61,248 nucleotides of DNA from SG8-30 sp964406445 (GTDB taxonomy: Bacteria; Pseudomonadota; Gammaproteobacteria; Steroidobacterales; Steroidobacteraceae), in NCBI GenBank assembly GCA_964406445.1, contig CAYORU010000020.1, positions 1 through 61,248 of the forward strand, written 5' to 3'. Below are positions 18,886-27,254 of this stretch, piece after piece. How positions within the stretch are numbered: position 1 is the first letter of the stretch; each line of letters begins with the position of its first letter. Under the pieces are notes generated by a model. The model was not told the origin of the DNA. It saw only the letters and a list, made by a program, of their open reading frames with translations, and ran no database searches. A program made the translations under genes and the position numbers.

Positions 18886-20679
18886 ATGCAATCCCTGACG
18901 ACCGCCCTGCGCCCTGCGCTGTTGCTCGCCGCCGCCGCCCTCGCCGCCTGCCAGCCGCTCGAGAGCCTGCGGGCGCCGCCCGGCGCCGCGGCCGAGGAAC
19001 GCGCCGCCAGGCTGGCGGAGCGCGGAGACGCCCTCGCCGCGGCGCGTGCCTACGAGGAAGCCGCGACCACCGCCGCGCCGCAGCGCGCCAACGGGCTGTG
19101 GCTCAAGGCCGCGGCGGCGTGGCTGTCGGCCGCGCAGCCCGACGCCGCGGAGCGCGCGCTCGCGCGGCTCGTGACGCCGCTCGCCGACGCGGAGAACCGC
19201 GAGCGGGCGCGGGTCGCGGCCGAGATCGCGCTGTCCCGCAACGAGCCGAAGCGCGCGCTCGCCCTGCTGGACCAGGGCCAGGCGGCGCAGGATGCGGCCG
19301 GCCTGGCGACGCGCGCGCGCGCCCAGTTCGCGCTCGGGCTGCTGCCGGCCGCCGTCGCGACCCTGGGCTCCCGCGAGCGCCTGCTGCCCGGCGGCGAGCC
19401 GCGGCTCGCCAACCAGCGGCTCATCCTCGACGGTCTCGCCTCGGCGGCCCGGCGTGGCGCCGACATCAAGCCCCCGGCGGGGTCGGATCCGCTGGTGGCG
19501 GGCTGGATGGAACTCGGCCGGATCAGCGCCGACGCCACCGCGATCGCGGCGGGCGCCGGCTCGCGCCTGCAGGACTGGCGCCGACGCTACCCCGCGCATC
19601 CGGCCAACGAAGGCGTCTGGAGCGAGCTCGTCGGGCGCTACACGGCCGGGCTCGAGCCGAGTGCGCGTGTCGCGCTGCTCTTGCCGCTGTCCGGCCGGAC
19701 CGGCGAAGCCGGGCGGATGATCCGGGACGGCTTCCTCTCGGCCTACTACGAGCTGCCGGCCGGCTCGCGGCCGAGCGTCGTGCTGATCGACGTCGCCTCC
19801 GGCGACGCGGGCTCTGCCTACCTCGAGGCGATCGCGGGCGGTGCGAGCCTCGTGATCGGGCCGCTGACCCGCGGCAACGTGGCTGACGTGGCCGCCATGG
19901 CCGACGGCCGGGTGACGACGCTGGCGCTCAACTTCCTGCCCGAGGGCGTTGCTGCTCCGCCGCGCTTCTACCAGTTCGCGCTCTCCCCCGAGGACGAGGC
20001 CCGCCAGGCCGCGCGCCGGGCGCTGGCCGACGGCCGCTCGGCCGGCGTCGCGCTCGGTCCAGCCAACGAGTGGGGCCAGCGCGTGCTCAATGCCTTCGCC
20101 GAGGAGTTCGCCGCGCTCGGCGGCCGCCTGCTCGACCGGCGCGTGTACGCGCCGGGCACCACCGACTACAAGCAGATCCTGACCGAGCTGCTGGGCATCC
20201 GCCCCGGGCCGGCCGGCGCCGCGCCGCGAGCCGACGTCGGCTTCATTTTCTTCGCCGGGCAGCCCACCGACGGGCGGCTGATCCGCACCCAGCTGCGGTT
20301 CAACTACGCCGGCACGCTGCCGGTTTACGCCACCTCGGACGTGTTCGACCCGGGCGCCACCAGCACGCCGGACCTGGATGGCGTGGTGATCCCGGACATG
20401 CCCTGGGTGCTCGACGTGGCGGGCCCGGCCGCGCTGCTGCGCGAGCAGGCCGACCGCCTGTGGCCGCGCCGCTCGGCCTCCACCGACCGGCTGTTCGCCT
20501 TCGGCTACGACGCCTACGCGATCGGCGCGGAACTGACCCGCCGCCGATCGCCCTTCGCCACTCCGGTGCCGGGCCTGACCGGCCGGCTGAAGCTCGGCGG
20601 CGACGGCCGCATCCAGCGCGAGCTCGACTTCGGGCGGATCGCCCGCGGCCGCCTCGAGCGCCTGCCTGGCGGACCTTGA
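18886..20679 (+). CDS. lpoA: Penicillin-binding protein activator LpoA-like lipoprotein
   Basis: Outer-membrane lipoprotein that in E. coli reaches through the wall to activate PBP1A. It is 597 residues. The lipoprotein signal ends in the lipobox LAAC (Cys22). Residues about 35-230 are Ala-rich helical TPR-like repeats. Residues about 250-590 form the periplasmic-binding-protein-like (YraM/LppC) domain starting VALLLPLSGRTGEAGRMIRDGFLSA. The rsmI-lpoA-yraN neighbourhood matches E. coli yraL-yraM-yraN. Whether the partner is PBP1A here cannot be judged from the window. Confidence 0.9.
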   Translation: MQSLTTALRPALLLAAAALAACQPLESLRAPPGAAAEERAARLAERGDALAAARAYEEAATTAAPQRANGLWLKAAAAWLSAAQPDAAERALARLVTPLADAENRERARVAAEIALSRNEPKRALALLDQGQAAQDAAGLATRARAQFALGLLPAAVATLGSRERLLPGGEPRLANQRLILDGLASAARRGADIKPPAGSDPLVAGWMELGRISADATAIAAGAGSRLQDWRRRYPAHPANEGVWSELVGRYTAGLEPSARVALLLPLSGRTGEAGRMIRDGFLSAYYELPAGSRPSVVLIDVASGDAGSAYLEAIAGGASLVIGPLTRGNVADVAAMADGRVTTLALNFLPEGVAAPPRFYQFALSPEDEARQAARRALADGRSAGVALGPANEWGQRVLNAFAEEFAALGGRLLDRRVYAPGTTDYKQILTELLGIRPGPAGAAPRADVGFIFFAGQPTDGRLIRTQLRFNYAGTLPVYATSDVFDPGATSTPDLDGVVIPDMPWVLDVAGPAALLREQADRLWPRRSASTDRLFAFGYDAYAIGAELTRRRSPFATPVPGLTGRLKLGGDGRIQRELDFGRIARGRLERLPGGP

Positions 20680-20681
20680 CG

Positions 20682-21053
20682 GTGGCCGGCGCCGCCCCAC
20701 ATCTCGTGGCGGGGCGCGCGGCCGAGGACGCGGCCTGCCGCGACCTCGAGGGCCTCGGCTATCGGCTGCTCGCGAGGAACTGGCGGGGCCGCCGCGGAGA
20801 GCTCGACGTGGTCGCGCTGGACGGCGAGACACTCGCGCTGGTCGAGGTGCGCTACCGCGCCAGCGCGGACTACGGCAGCGCGGCCGAAAGCGTCACCCGG
20901 CGCAAGCGTGCGCGATGGGTGCGGGCCGCGCGCGAGTTGCTGGCGAGCGAACCCGCCCTCGCGCGGCGCGCGGCGCGCTTCGACCTCGTGGAGGTGGAGT
21001 GCGCGGCCGGGGATCTGCGCTGCCGGGTGGTGAAGGGGGCGTTCAGTCTGTGA
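20682..21053 (+). CDS. yraN: UPF0102 family endonuclease-fold protein YraN
   Basis: Small protein of 123 residues with a PD-(D/E)xK nuclease-like core: RGELDVVALDGETLALVEVRYR carries the conserved E, D and ExR residues. Its function is not established. The start is taken as the GTG at 20682, 2 nt after the lpoA stop; a TTG two codons upstream overlaps that stop and is the alternative. It ends just before the large repeat hairpin at 21059. Confidence 0.88.
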   Translation: MAGAAPHLVAGRAAEDAACRDLEGLGYRLLARNWRGRRGELDVVALDGETLALVEVRYRASADYGSAAESVTRRKRARWVRAARELLASEPALARRAARFDLVEVECAAGDLRCRVVKGAFSL

Positions 21054-21058
21054 GAGAA

Positions 21059-21139
21059 AGTGATCGGTGATCGGTGATCGGCCAGAGTCCTCGATCAGAG
21101 GCGCGGCCTGGTTTGGCCGGTCACCGGTCACCGGTCACT
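21059..21139. repeat. Long hairpin made of heptad tandem repeats between convergent genes
   Basis: The left arm contains TGATCGG three times in tandem; the right arm contains CCGGTCA-type heptads (GGTCACC, one copy GGTCACT) four times. Bases 21060-21084 pair with 21114-21138 over 25 positions: 22 Watson-Crick and three T-G positions, one per heptad, that become wobble pairs when the plus strand is transcribed. One flanking A-T pair, an inner G-T and an inner A-T extend it to 28 pairs. The apical loop holds a smaller stem (CCTC 21089-21092 with GAGG 21098-21101). It sits between the yraN and sspB stops and could terminate or protect the yraN transcript. Confidence 0.85.
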
Positions 21140-21154
21140 GGTCACCGCTTCCGC

Positions 21155-21565
21155 CTACTTCACCACCCTCAACTTCGGCCGCTTCCCGGTATCCGACGTC
21201 GACCCGCCGTTCGGCGCGGTCGGCTCCGGCGGCGGCGAGTCGTCGCCCTGGAACAGCATGCCCTGCCCCGTCTCGCGCGCGTAGATGCCGGCCACGGCGG
21301 CGACGGGCACGCGCACCGAGTGCGGCACGCCGCCGAACCGGGCGGAGAACTCGATGAAATCGTTGCCGAGGCGCAGCGACTGGGTGGCCGACCAGCTGAC
21401 GTTCAGGACGATGCGGCCGTCCTTGACGTAGGCGGACGGCACCTCGACGCCCTCGAGCGTGGCGTCGACCACGAGGTGCGGCGTCTGCCCGTTGTCCGAC
21501 ATCCACTCGTGCATCGCGCGCACGAGGTAGGGTCGCCGCGAGCTCTGCGGCGGCGGCGCGCTCAT
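21155..21565 (-). CDS. sspB: ClpXP adaptor SspB
   Basis: Adaptor that binds ssrA-tagged proteins and delivers them to ClpXP. It is 136 residues. The substrate-binding beta domain (about 10-105, with the LNVSWSATQSLRLGNDFIEF region) is joined by a Pro/Gly/Ser-rich linker to a C-terminal ClpX-tethering tail ending RPKLRVVK. That tail is nearly identical to the classical XB motif, so the protein looks functional. It follows petC by 40 nt; sspA, which usually lies between them, is absent here. Confidence 0.95.
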   Translation of the reverse strand: MSAPPPQSSRRPYLVRAMHEWMSDNGQTPHLVVDATLEGVEVPSAYVKDGRIVLNVSWSATQSLRLGNDFIEFSARFGGVPHSVRVPVAAVAGIYARETGQGMLFQGDDSPPPEPTAPNGGSTSDTGKRPKLRVVK

Positions 21566-21605
21566 CCCCGCCGTCCGCCCCCGCCGCGGCGGGCCCTCCG
21601 CCGGG

Positions 21606-22352
21606 TCACTTCACGTCCTTCCAGTACTCGCGCTTGAGCAGCCAGGCCAGGACCCAGAAGACCAGCAGGAACAGCACGACCCACACGCCCATGCGCTCGC
21701 GCTTCGCCTTGACCGGCTCGCCGACGTAGTCGAGGAAGTTCACGGTGTCGCGCACGAACTCGTCGTACTCCGCCTCGCTGAGCTCGCCCGGCGTGCCGGG
21801 CTCGAAGCCGACGAGAACCTGCTCCGTGCCGCCGCCCTCGAGGCTGCGCAGCTCGTAGCGGGGCTGGCGGACGCCCTGCAGGTTGGCCAGCACGTGCGGC
21901 ATCGCGGTGTTGGCGAGCACCGTGTTGTTGACGCCGATCGGCCGGCCGGGGTCGGCGTAGTAGCCGCGCAGGAACGTGTAGAGGTAGTCCGTGCCGCGCG
22001 CGCGCGCGATCAGCGAGAGGTCCGGCGGCGCCTTGCCGAACCAGGTCTCGCCGAGACCGGCGGGCATGGCCGTCTTCATGGCGTCGTGTGGCGAGCCGCC
22101 GGCGAACATCAGCTCCCGCTCCAGCACTTCCTCGGAGATGCCGAGGTCCGCGGCCATGCGGTTCCAGCGCATGTACTCCGCCGAGTGGCAGCCCATGCAG
22201 TAGTTGACGAAGTTTCGCGCGCCGCGCTGCAGCGAAGCCTGGTTGTGGATGTCCGTGCCGGCCCGGTCCAGCGCGACGCCGGTTTCGGCCGCGAGCGCCG
22301 GCGCCGGCAGCAGCAGGACGGCGACGAGCAGGGCGGTCAGGTCAGTGCGCAT
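21606..22352 (-). CDS. petC: Ubiquinol-cytochrome c reductase, cytochrome c1 subunit
   Basis: Haem c subunit of the bc1 complex, passing electrons from the Rieske protein to soluble cytochrome c. It is 248 residues. A signal peptide (about 1-21) precedes the haem-attachment site CMGCH at residues 52-56. A single C-terminal membrane anchor (about 221-240) ends in basic residues. The axial Met is probably in the NTAMPHVL segment. Its start lies 11 nt inside the end of petB. Confidence 0.97.
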   Translation of the reverse strand: MRTDLTALLVAVLLLPAPALAAETGVALDRAGTDIHNQASLQRGARNFVNYCMGCHSAEYMRWNRMAADLGISEEVLERELMFAGGSPHDAMKTAMPAGLGETWFGKAPPDLSLIARARGTDYLYTFLRGYYADPGRPIGVNNTVLANTAMPHVLANLQGVRQPRYELRSLEGGGTEQVLVGFEPGTPGELSEAEYDEFVRDTVNFLDYVGEPVKAKRERMGVWVVLFLLVFWVLAWLLKREYWKDVK

Positions 22353-23619
22353 GGTAGGTCACCCTCGCCGGCGCGGGCTTGTGGCTGTCGATGCGCGAGT
22401 ACCACGGCATCAGCAGGAAGAACGCGAAGTAGTAGATCGTGCCCAGCACGGACAGCGTCTTGTAGGGCTCCACGGCCGGCTTCAGCCCGCAGTAGCCGAG
22501 GATCACGAACCAGACCACGAACAGGGCCAGCGCCACCTTGTAGATCGGGCCGCGGTAGCGGATCGACCGGACCGGCGAACGGTCGAGCCAGGGCAGGAAG
22601 AAGAGGATCAGCACGGCGGCGCCCATCACCAGCACGCCCCAGACCTGGGTGCCGAAGAAGGCGGGCACCGCGCGCAGCATCGCGTAGAACGGCGTGAAGT
22701 ACCACACCGGCGCGATGTGGGTCGGCGTCTGCAGCGGGTTCGCCATCTCGAAGTTCGGCTTCTCGAGGAACAGCCCGCCCATCGTCGGGGCGAAGAAGAT
22801 CACCGCCGCGAACAGCACCAGGAACGCGGCCAGGCCCATCAGGTCCTTGACCGTGTAGTACGGGTGGCTCCAGATGCCGTCGACCGGGTTGCCGTTGGCG
22901 TCCTTGTTCTTCTTGATGTCGATGCCGTCGGGGTTGTTCGACCCGACCTCGTGCAGCGCGAGCAGGTGCGCGACCACCAGGAACACCAGCACCAGCGGCA
23001 GCGCGATCACGTGCAGCGCGAAGAAGCGGTTCAGCGTGATGTCGGAGATGAAGAAGTCGCCGCGGATCCACTCTGCCAGGTCGGGACCGACCACGGGCAG
23101 GGCCGCGAACAGCGACACGATCACCTGCGCGCCCCAATAGGACATGTTGCCCCAGGGGAGCAGGTAGCCGAAGAAGGCCTCGCCCATCAGCACCAGGTAG
23201 ATGAGCATGCCGAAGATCCACAGCAGCTCGCGCGGCTTGCGGTAGGAGCCGTAGAGCATCGCGCGGAACATGTGCAGGTACACCACGACGAAGAACGCGG
23301 AGGCGCCGGTCGAGTGCATGTAGCGGATCAGCCAGCCCCACTCCACGTCGCGCATGATGTATTCGACGGAGCCGAAGGCCTCGGCGGCCGAGGGCTTGTA
23401 GTTCATCGTCAGGAAGATGCCGGTGACGATCTGGATCACCAGCACGACGAGCGACAGCGAGCCGAAGAGATACCAGTTGTTGAGGTTCTTCGGCGCGTAG
23501 TACTGGCCCCACTGCTCGTTCCACAGGCGGGTCAGCGGGAAGCGCTCGTCCACCCAGCCCAGCAGCGACCTGTTCCGGCCGCCTCCGTTGGCGGCGGCAG
23601 CAGCCTCGTTTGCCATCAT
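22342..23619 (-). CDS. petB: Ubiquinol-cytochrome c reductase, cytochrome b subunit
   Basis: Integral membrane subunit carrying the low- and high-potential b haems and both quinone sites. It is 425 residues with eight membrane segments and His-bearing helices such as WLIRYMHSTGASAFFVVVYLHMFR. The Qo-site motif is PVWY (THIAPVWYFTPFYAML), a variant of the canonical PEWY. I recall it as usual in beta- and gammaproteobacterial bc1. The start is the first of two tandem ATGs, overlapping the petA stop. Confidence 0.97.
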   Translation of the reverse strand: MMANEAAAAANGGGRNRSLLGWVDERFPLTRLWNEQWGQYYAPKNLNNWYLFGSLSLVVLVIQIVTGIFLTMNYKPSAAEAFGSVEYIMRDVEWGWLIRYMHSTGASAFFVVVYLHMFRAMLYGSYRKPRELLWIFGMLIYLVLMGEAFFGYLLPWGNMSYWGAQVIVSLFAALPVVGPDLAEWIRGDFFISDITLNRFFALHVIALPLVLVFLVVAHLLALHEVGSNNPDGIDIKKNKDANGNPVDGIWSHPYYTVKDLMGLAAFLVLFAAVIFFAPTMGGLFLEKPNFEMANPLQTPTHIAPVWYFTPFYAMLRAVPAFFGTQVWGVLVMGAAVLILFFLPWLDRSPVRSIRYRGPIYKVALALFVVWFVILGYCGLKPAVEPYKTLSVLGTIYYFAFFLLMPWYSRIDSHKPAPARVTYHAH

Positions 23620-24209
23620 GCAGCCCTCGCCTGGTCCTCGCCGACCAGGATGTGGTTGTCGTCAACGAACGTGTACGGGGGCACCGACAGGTTGGTCGGC
23701 GCCGGCATGCCCTTGAACACGCGGCCCGAGAGGTCGAAGCGCGACCCGTGGCAGGGGCAGTAGAAGCCGCCCGGCCAGTCGGCGCCGAGTTCCGGGTCGC
23801 CCTTGCGGAAGCGGTCGAGCGGCGCGCAGCCGAGGTGGGTGCACACGCCGAGCATCACCAGGAACTCGGGCTTCACTGCGCGCGCGGCGTTCTGGGCGTA
23901 GGCCGGCTGCTCGGAGATCTCGGACTGCGGATCGGCCAGCCGGTCGTCCATGCCCTCGAGCCGCGCGAGCATCTCGGGCGTGCGCCGCAGCACCCAGACG
24001 GGCTTGCCGCGCCACTCCACCTTCATCAGGGCGCCCGGCTCGAGCTTGCTGATGTCCACCGAGACGGGCGCGCCGAGCGCGCGGGCGCGGGCGCTCGGCT
24101 TCCAGGAAGCCAGGAACGGCACTGCGACGAAGCCGACGCCCACGGCGCCGGTCAATGCGGTCGCTGCAGTCAGCAGCTGGCGCCGCCCCTTGTCCACCTG
24201 TTCACTCAT
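23616..24209 (-). CDS. petA: Ubiquinol-cytochrome c reductase, Rieske iron-sulfur subunit
   Basis: [2Fe-2S] subunit that takes the first electron from ubiquinol at the Qo site. It is 197 residues. The N-terminus has a twin-arginine motif (KGRRQLLTAAT) followed by the membrane anchor (about 15-35). The cluster ligands are in CTHLGC (Cys123, His125) and CPCHGS (Cys151, His154), with Cys128 and Cys153 forming the disulfide. It is first gene of petABC. The start ATG at 24209 was preferred over one ten codons upstream because it places the RR motif correctly. Confidence 0.97.
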   Translation of the reverse strand: MSEQVDKGRRQLLTAATALTGAVGVGFVAVPFLASWKPSARARALGAPVSVDISKLEPGALMKVEWRGKPVWVLRRTPEMLARLEGMDDRLADPQSEISEQPAYAQNAARAVKPEFLVMLGVCTHLGCAPLDRFRKGDPELGADWPGGFYCPCHGSRFDLSGRVFKGMPAPTNLSVPPYTFVDDNHILVGEDQARAA

Positions 24210-24307
24210 CGGGTCACCCTCGTCTCTCGTCTCGGGCACACAACCGGCGCCGGCGCCGCGCGCCGGGACCCGGGCGGCACCGTTTTCGTTCCTTTGGCGG
24301 AACGCGC

Positions 24308-24313
24308 ATTATA
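24308..24313 (-). promoter_or_regulatory. Candidate -10 element for petABC
   Basis: TATAAT on the minus strand, about 100 nt upstream of the petA start in the divergent gap with the protease gene. The -35 region at 16-18 bp is poor (TGATCG at best), so the assignment rests on the perfect -10. Confidence 0.45.
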
Positions 24314-24379
24314 CACGCCGAAAGCGCGCCCGATCATGCAGTGCACCCCTCCGCAGCAAGCGACTCCAGTCCCGCAGAC

Positions 24380-25606
24380 ATGAAGACTTTCGCCCGGTGG
24401 GTCCGCTGGGTTTCACCCTGGGTCGCCCTCGGCCTGTGCGCGGCCCTGCTGTTCGCCTGGCTGCGCCCGCCGCCCGAGCCGGCGGCGCAGGAGGCGCGGC
24501 CCGAGGCCGCGGAGTCCAGGACGCCCGAGACCGCAGACGCGCCGGTCGCAGACGCGCCGGCGGCCGAAGCGCCGGCCAGCGCCGCCGGCCCGGCGCTGCC
24601 GAGCTACGCGGACGCGGTGGACCGCTCCGCGCCGGCGGTCGTGAACATCTACACGGAACGCGTGGTGCGCGTCCCCCGGGTCGGCAACCTGCCGCCCGAG
24701 CTCGCGCAGCTGTTCGGCGACCTCTGGACCGACTACCGCGAGCGGGTGGACCGCAGCCTCGGCTCCGGCGTCGTGCTGGACCCGCAGGGCCACGTCGTCA
24801 CCAACTACCACGTCGTCTCGAGCGCCACGCAGATCAGCGTGCAGCTGCGCGACGGACGCGAGGCCCCGGCGCGGCTGGTGGGAATCGACCCGGACACGGA
24901 CCTCGCGGTGCTGGCCATCGAGCTGCCGGACCTGCCCGTGATGCCGCTCGGCCGCTCCGACCGGCTGCGGGTGGGCGAGCCCGTGCTGGCGATCGGCAAC
25001 CCCCTCGGTCTCGGCCAGACGGTCACCTCGGGCATCGTCAGCGCCACGGGGCGTGGGCGGCTCGGCGTGTCCACCTTCGAGAACTTCATCCAGACCGACG
25101 CGGCCATCAACTTCGGCAACTCCGGTGGCGCGCTCGTCAACGCCGCCGGCGAGCTGGTCGGCATCAACACGGCCGTCATCGCGCGCAACGCGGGCATCCA
25201 GGGCATCGGCTTCGCGATCCCGGTGGACCTCGTGCGCGGCGTCGTCGCCGCGATCCTGCGCGAGGGGCGGGTGGTGCGAGGCTGGATCGGCATCCGCCCG
25301 CAGTCGCTCAAGCCCGAGGAAGCGCGGCAGTTCGGATTCCCGGAGGGCTCGGTGGTGGTGACCGCCGTCTACCGCGGCGGCCCGGCCGCGGCCGAGGGCA
25401 TCCAGCCAGGCGACGTGATCACCGAGGTGGACGGCGCGCCGCTGGCCGGCGCGGAGGACCTGCTGGCGCGGATCGCGGCGCTCGAGCCCGGGAAGGCCGC
25501 GCGGGTGACGTTGCGCCGCGGCCCGCCGTTCGAGGGGCCGCCGCGCGAGCTGACCCTGCGGGTCGGCGTGGTGGAGCGGCCGGCCCGCGCCGCCGCGACG
25601 TCGTAG
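24380..25606 (+). CDS. algW: AlgW/DegS-like membrane-anchored serine protease
   Basis: HtrA-family periplasmic protease. In DegS/AlgW it senses misfolded porins through its PDZ domain and cleaves the anti-sigma factor RseA/MucA. It is 408 residues. One N-terminal membrane anchor (about 12-28) precedes an Ala/Pro/Glu-rich linker (about 30-72) and a trypsin-like domain with His144, Asp174 and Ser248 (NFGNSGGA). A single PDZ domain covers about 300-400. One PDZ and an anchor point to DegS/AlgW rather than DegP. Its place between petABC and murA matches the Pseudomonas algW locus. The start ATG at 24380 was chosen because longer readings add a non-signal extension. Confidence 0.88.
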   Translation: MKTFARWVRWVSPWVALGLCAALLFAWLRPPPEPAAQEARPEAAESRTPETADAPVADAPAAEAPASAAGPALPSYADAVDRSAPAVVNIYTERVVRVPRVGNLPPELAQLFGDLWTDYRERVDRSLGSGVVLDPQGHVVTNYHVVSSATQISVQLRDGREAPARLVGIDPDTDLAVLAIELPDLPVMPLGRSDRLRVGEPVLAIGNPLGLGQTVTSGIVSATGRGRLGVSTFENFIQTDAAINFGNSGGALVNAAGELVGINTAVIARNAGIQGIGFAIPVDLVRGVVAAILREGRVVRGWIGIRPQSLKPEEARQFGFPEGSVVVTAVYRGGPAAAEGIQPGDVITEVDGAPLAGAEDLLARIAALEPGKAARVTLRRGPPFEGPPRELTLRVGVVERPARAAATS

Positions 25607-25622
25607 CGGACCGTCCCGCCCC

Positions 25623-26879
25623 CTAGCGCACCCGCTGGATGGCCGCCCCGAGCTGGCCCAGCTTCTCCTCGATGCGCTCGTAGCCGCGGTCGATGTGGTA
25701 GATGCGCTGGATCTCGGTGGTGCCTTCGGCGACGAGCCCCGCGAGCACCAGGCTCGCCGAGGCGCGCAGGTCCGTCGCCATCACCGGCGCGCCCGACAGC
25801 CGCGGGACGCCGTGGATGATCGCCGTGTGGCCCTCGATGCGGATGTCCGCGCCGAGCCGGCGCAGCTCGAGCATGTGCATGTAGCGGTTCTCGAAGATGG
25901 TCTCCACCACCGTGCCGACGCCGTCCGCGACGGTGCCGAGGGCCGCGAACTGGGCCTGCATGTCGGTCGGGAAGCCCGGGTGCGGCGCCGTGCGGAGATC
26001 CACCGCCGCCGGACGCCGGCCGCGCATGTCCGCCTCGATCCAGTCCTCGCCGACGCGGACCTCCGCGCCGGCCTCGCGCAGCTTCGCGATGACCGCGTCG
26101 AGGTGCCCGGCGCGCGCCCGCTCCGCCCGGACCCGCCCGCCCGTGATCGCCGCCGCGACCAGGTAGGTGCCCGCCTCGATCCGGTCTGCGACGACTTCGT
26201 GGCTGCAGCCGTGCAGGCGCTCGACCCCCTCGATGACCAGCGTGTCGGTGCCGGCCCCCGCGATCTTCGCGCCCATGGCGACGAGGCAGTTCGCGAGGTC
26301 CACGACCTCCGGCTCGCGCGCCGCGTTCTCGATGATCGTCCGGCCCTCGGCCAGGGTCGCCGCCATCATGAGGTTCTCGGTGCCGGTGACGGTCACGGTG
26401 TCGAGCACGATGCGTGCGCCGCGCAGGCGGCTGGCGCGCGCCCGGATGTAGCCGCCCTCGATCTCGATTTCCGCACCGAGCCGCTTGAGCCCCTCGACGT
26501 GCAGGTTGACGGGCCGGGCGCCGATGGCGCAACCGCCCGGCAGCGACACGTCCGCCGCGCCGTGGCGCGCCAGCAGCGGGCCGAGCACCAGGATCGAGGC
26601 CCGCATGGTCTTCACGAGCTCGTAGGGCGCCACCAGATTGCTGGTCCCGCGCGGATCCACCTCGATCTCGCCGTGCGCGCCCGTCGCGACCCCGGCGCCC
26701 AGCTGGCCGAGCAGCTGGATCATCGTGGACACGTCGCGCAGCTTCGGCACGTTGCCGATGCGGACCGGCTCGCGCGGCAGCAGCGCCGCGGCGAGGATCG
26801 GCAGCGCCGCGTTCTTGGCGCCGGAGATGCGCACCTCGCCCGCGAGCGCACGCCCGCCCTCTAGGGTGAACCGGTCCAT
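25623..26879 (-). CDS. murA: UDP-N-acetylglucosamine 1-carboxyvinyltransferase
   Basis: First committed step of peptidoglycan synthesis: transfers enolpyruvate from PEP to UDP-GlcNAc. It is 418 residues, the normal length. The N-terminal GAKNAALPI motif (Lys22 region) is present. The catalytic Cys is in PGGCAIGARPV (Cys117), so the enzyme should be fosfomycin-sensitive by family rule. It follows ibaG by 2 nt in one transcript and converges on the protease gene with a 16-nt gap. Confidence 0.98.
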   Translation of the reverse strand: MDRFTLEGGRALAGEVRISGAKNAALPILAAALLPREPVRIGNVPKLRDVSTMIQLLGQLGAGVATGAHGEIEVDPRGTSNLVAPYELVKTMRASILVLGPLLARHGAADVSLPGGCAIGARPVNLHVEGLKRLGAEIEIEGGYIRARASRLRGARIVLDTVTVTGTENLMMAATLAEGRTIIENAAREPEVVDLANCLVAMGAKIAGAGTDTLVIEGVERLHGCSHEVVADRIEAGTYLVAAAITGGRVRAERARAGHLDAVIAKLREAGAEVRVGEDWIEADMRGRRPAAVDLRTAPHPGFPTDMQAQFAALGTVADGVGTVVETIFENRYMHMLELRRLGADIRIEGHTAIIHGVPRLSGAPVMATDLRASASLVLAGLVAEGTTEIQRIYHIDRGYERIEEKLGQLGAAIQRVR

Positions 26880-26881
26880 CT

Positions 26882-27127
26882 TCAGCGCCCGCCGCGGGCC
26901 GCGCGTTCCGCGGGCGTCGGCGTATCCAGCGACAGCGCGTGGATCTCGCCGCCGACCGCGGCGCCCAGCGCGGCGTAGACGAGCTGGTGGCGCTTGAGCG
27001 TCCTGAGCCCCTCGAACTGCGACGCGACGACGGTCGCCTCGAAGTGCACTTCGTCGTCCGTGCGCACGTCGACCTCCGCGCCGGGCAGCGCCGCCTCGAT
27101 CCGGCGCCTCACTTCATGAGCATTCAT
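26882..27127 (-). CDS. ibaG: BolA/IbaG family protein
   Basis: Small BolA-fold protein of 81 residues that in relatives pairs with monothiol glutaredoxins in Fe-S handling and acid response. The core FEGLRTLKRHQLVYAALG with the invariant His is visible. The start is the ATG at 27127 (MNAHEV). ibaG-murA linkage is typical of gammaproteobacteria, where mlaFEDCB usually precedes it. Here the mla genes are absent and kdsD is divergent. Confidence 0.92.
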   Translation of the reverse strand: MNAHEVRRRIEAALPGAEVDVRTDDEVHFEATVVASQFEGLRTLKRHQLVYAALGAAVGGEIHALSLDTPTPAERAARGGR

Positions 27128-27254
27128 CGGGATGTCCCTGGGAGTCGGGAAGGCGGATGGTAGTGAAACCAGCCACGCCGGGCCAGCGGCGGCGGCCACC
27201 AGGAGGGCGGTGTATCATCGCGACACCGCCCCGCCGCCAGGACAGCCCCGCGCG

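Noticed and set aside
21060..21138. A short CRISPR array or phage attachment site.
   Set aside because: The units are contiguous 7-mers without spacers, arranged as two facing arrays. No cas or integrase gene is near.
24280..24330. A sigma-E type promoter (GGAAC... ) for the AlgW-like protease.
   Set aside because: GGAAC occurs at 24298-24302, but no matching -10 (TCTGA/GTCAA type) follows at 15-17 bp.
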